This document shows, piece by piece, positions 63,674 through 64,000 of a stretch of 64,000 bases of DNA. The DNA is from Pseudomonas putida (GTDB lineage Bacteria; Pseudomonadota; Gammaproteobacteria; Pseudomonadales; Pseudomonadaceae). A program made the translations under genes and the position numbers. The notes under the pieces were generated by a model. The model worked only from the letters and a program-made list of their open reading frames with translations. It made no database searches and had not been told where the DNA came from. Positions within the stretch are counted from its first letter, which is position 1, and every line of letters begins with the position of its first letter. The stretch spans positions 6,032,001-6,096,000 of the forward strand of contig CP163498.1 of the NCBI GenBank assembly GCA_041071465.1. Reading direction: 5' to 3'.

Positions 63674-64000
63674 TCAGGTGCCCAGCAACTGACGCACTTT
63701 GGCGATCATCTCATCCATGTCGAATGGTTTGTCGAATATGGCGGCGAACAGGGCCGGGCATCCTTGGCTGGCCTGCGCGCCGCTCATGAGAATGACCGGC
63801 AACTCGCTTAACGCCGGGTCCTCGCGCATCGCACGCACCAGCTCCTCACCATTGAGCAGCGGCATCATGTAATCGGTGATGACCAGTTGCACGCGCTTTT
63901 CCTTCAGCGCCTCCAGCGCCTTGCAGCCATTACTGGCCTTTTCCACCAGGTAACCTTCGTCCTCCAGGGCAAAGCCGAGGATATCGGCGATCAGGTACTC
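63674..64000 (-). CDS. Response-regulator receiver domain, truncated by window edge
   Basis: The C-terminal 108 residues of a CheY-like receiver domain run off the right edge. It has the phosphoacceptor aspartate in LVITDYMMPLLNGEELV, the conserved threonine/serine region VILMSGAQ and the lysine in FDKPFDMDEM. The protein ends right after the domain, so it is either a single-domain regulator or a hybrid kinase tail. The partner kinase is outside the window. Convergent with csrA, 45 bp away. Confidence 0.88.
   Translation of the reverse strand, partial: EYLIADILGFALEDEGYLVEKASNGCKALEALKEKRVQLVITDYMMPLLNGEELVRAMREDPALSELPVILMSGAQASQGCPALFAAIFDKPFDMDEMIAKVRQLLGT

Overview
The window looks like chromosome of the Pseudomonas putida group. 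I infer this from the high-GC coding style, the gene orders rplT-rpmI-infC-thrS and galU-gor, the rbsBACRKD-nucleoside hydrolase operon, the separate hpaG1 and hpaG2 genes, and many P. putida-type REP hairpins. No search was run; product names rest on motifs, lengths and gene order.

Layout. 1-2,828: translation genes (rplT end, rpmI, infC, thrS), leftward. 3,166-4,778: small proteins, including a cold-shock protein and an I78-type inhibitor. 4,750-11,677: leftward ribose/nucleoside operon. 11,986-13,074: periplasmic glutaminase-asparaginase with an AauR-like site and a sigma-54-like promoter. 13,255-25,738: complete 4-hydroxyphenylacetate (homoprotocatechuate) pathway (hpaR, hpaA, hpaG1G2EDFXHI) plus a two-component hydroxylase of the Acinetobacter C1/C2 type, a TetR regulator and a second HpaR-like MarR gene. 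25,984-38,620: probable aromatic-amine catabolism: two FAD amine oxidases, cupin, FeaR/TynR-like AraC regulator, APC permease, arylacetaldehyde dehydrogenase, outer-membrane porin, MFS transporter, an ornithine-cyclodeaminase-like protein and RidA. A TonB receptor follows. The two blocks fit together: amine to aldehyde to hydroxyphenylacetate to homoprotocatechuate to succinic semialdehyde plus pyruvate. From memory, strain KT2440 has ansB close to the endA region, so about 28 kb here may be an accessory catabolic insert.

40,974-43,070: an apparently SOS-controlled DUF1654-endonuclease I operon, a small alarmone-hydrolase-like HD protein and a SPOR lipoprotein. 43,202-43,522: two tandem tRNA-Val(GAC) genes. 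43,725-50,531: PuuB-like oxidase, a degenerate C39-like lipoprotein, TerC, NhaR-type LysR, SstT, YceH and small proteins. 50,699-55,478: peroxide and thiol defence (ahpC, ahpF, gor) and galU. 55,708-59,483: diheme cytochromes c, small conserved proteins and a nitronate monooxygenase. 59,520-64,000: modABC behind a ModE-like box, topoisomerase IB, csrA and a truncated response regulator.

Five genes (rbsK, the FeaR-like regulator, nhaR, a cytochrome c, and a 62-aa protein) are each broken by a single-base length change in a homopolymer. This looks more like sequencing or assembly error than gene decay, so I treat these genes as probably intact in the organism.
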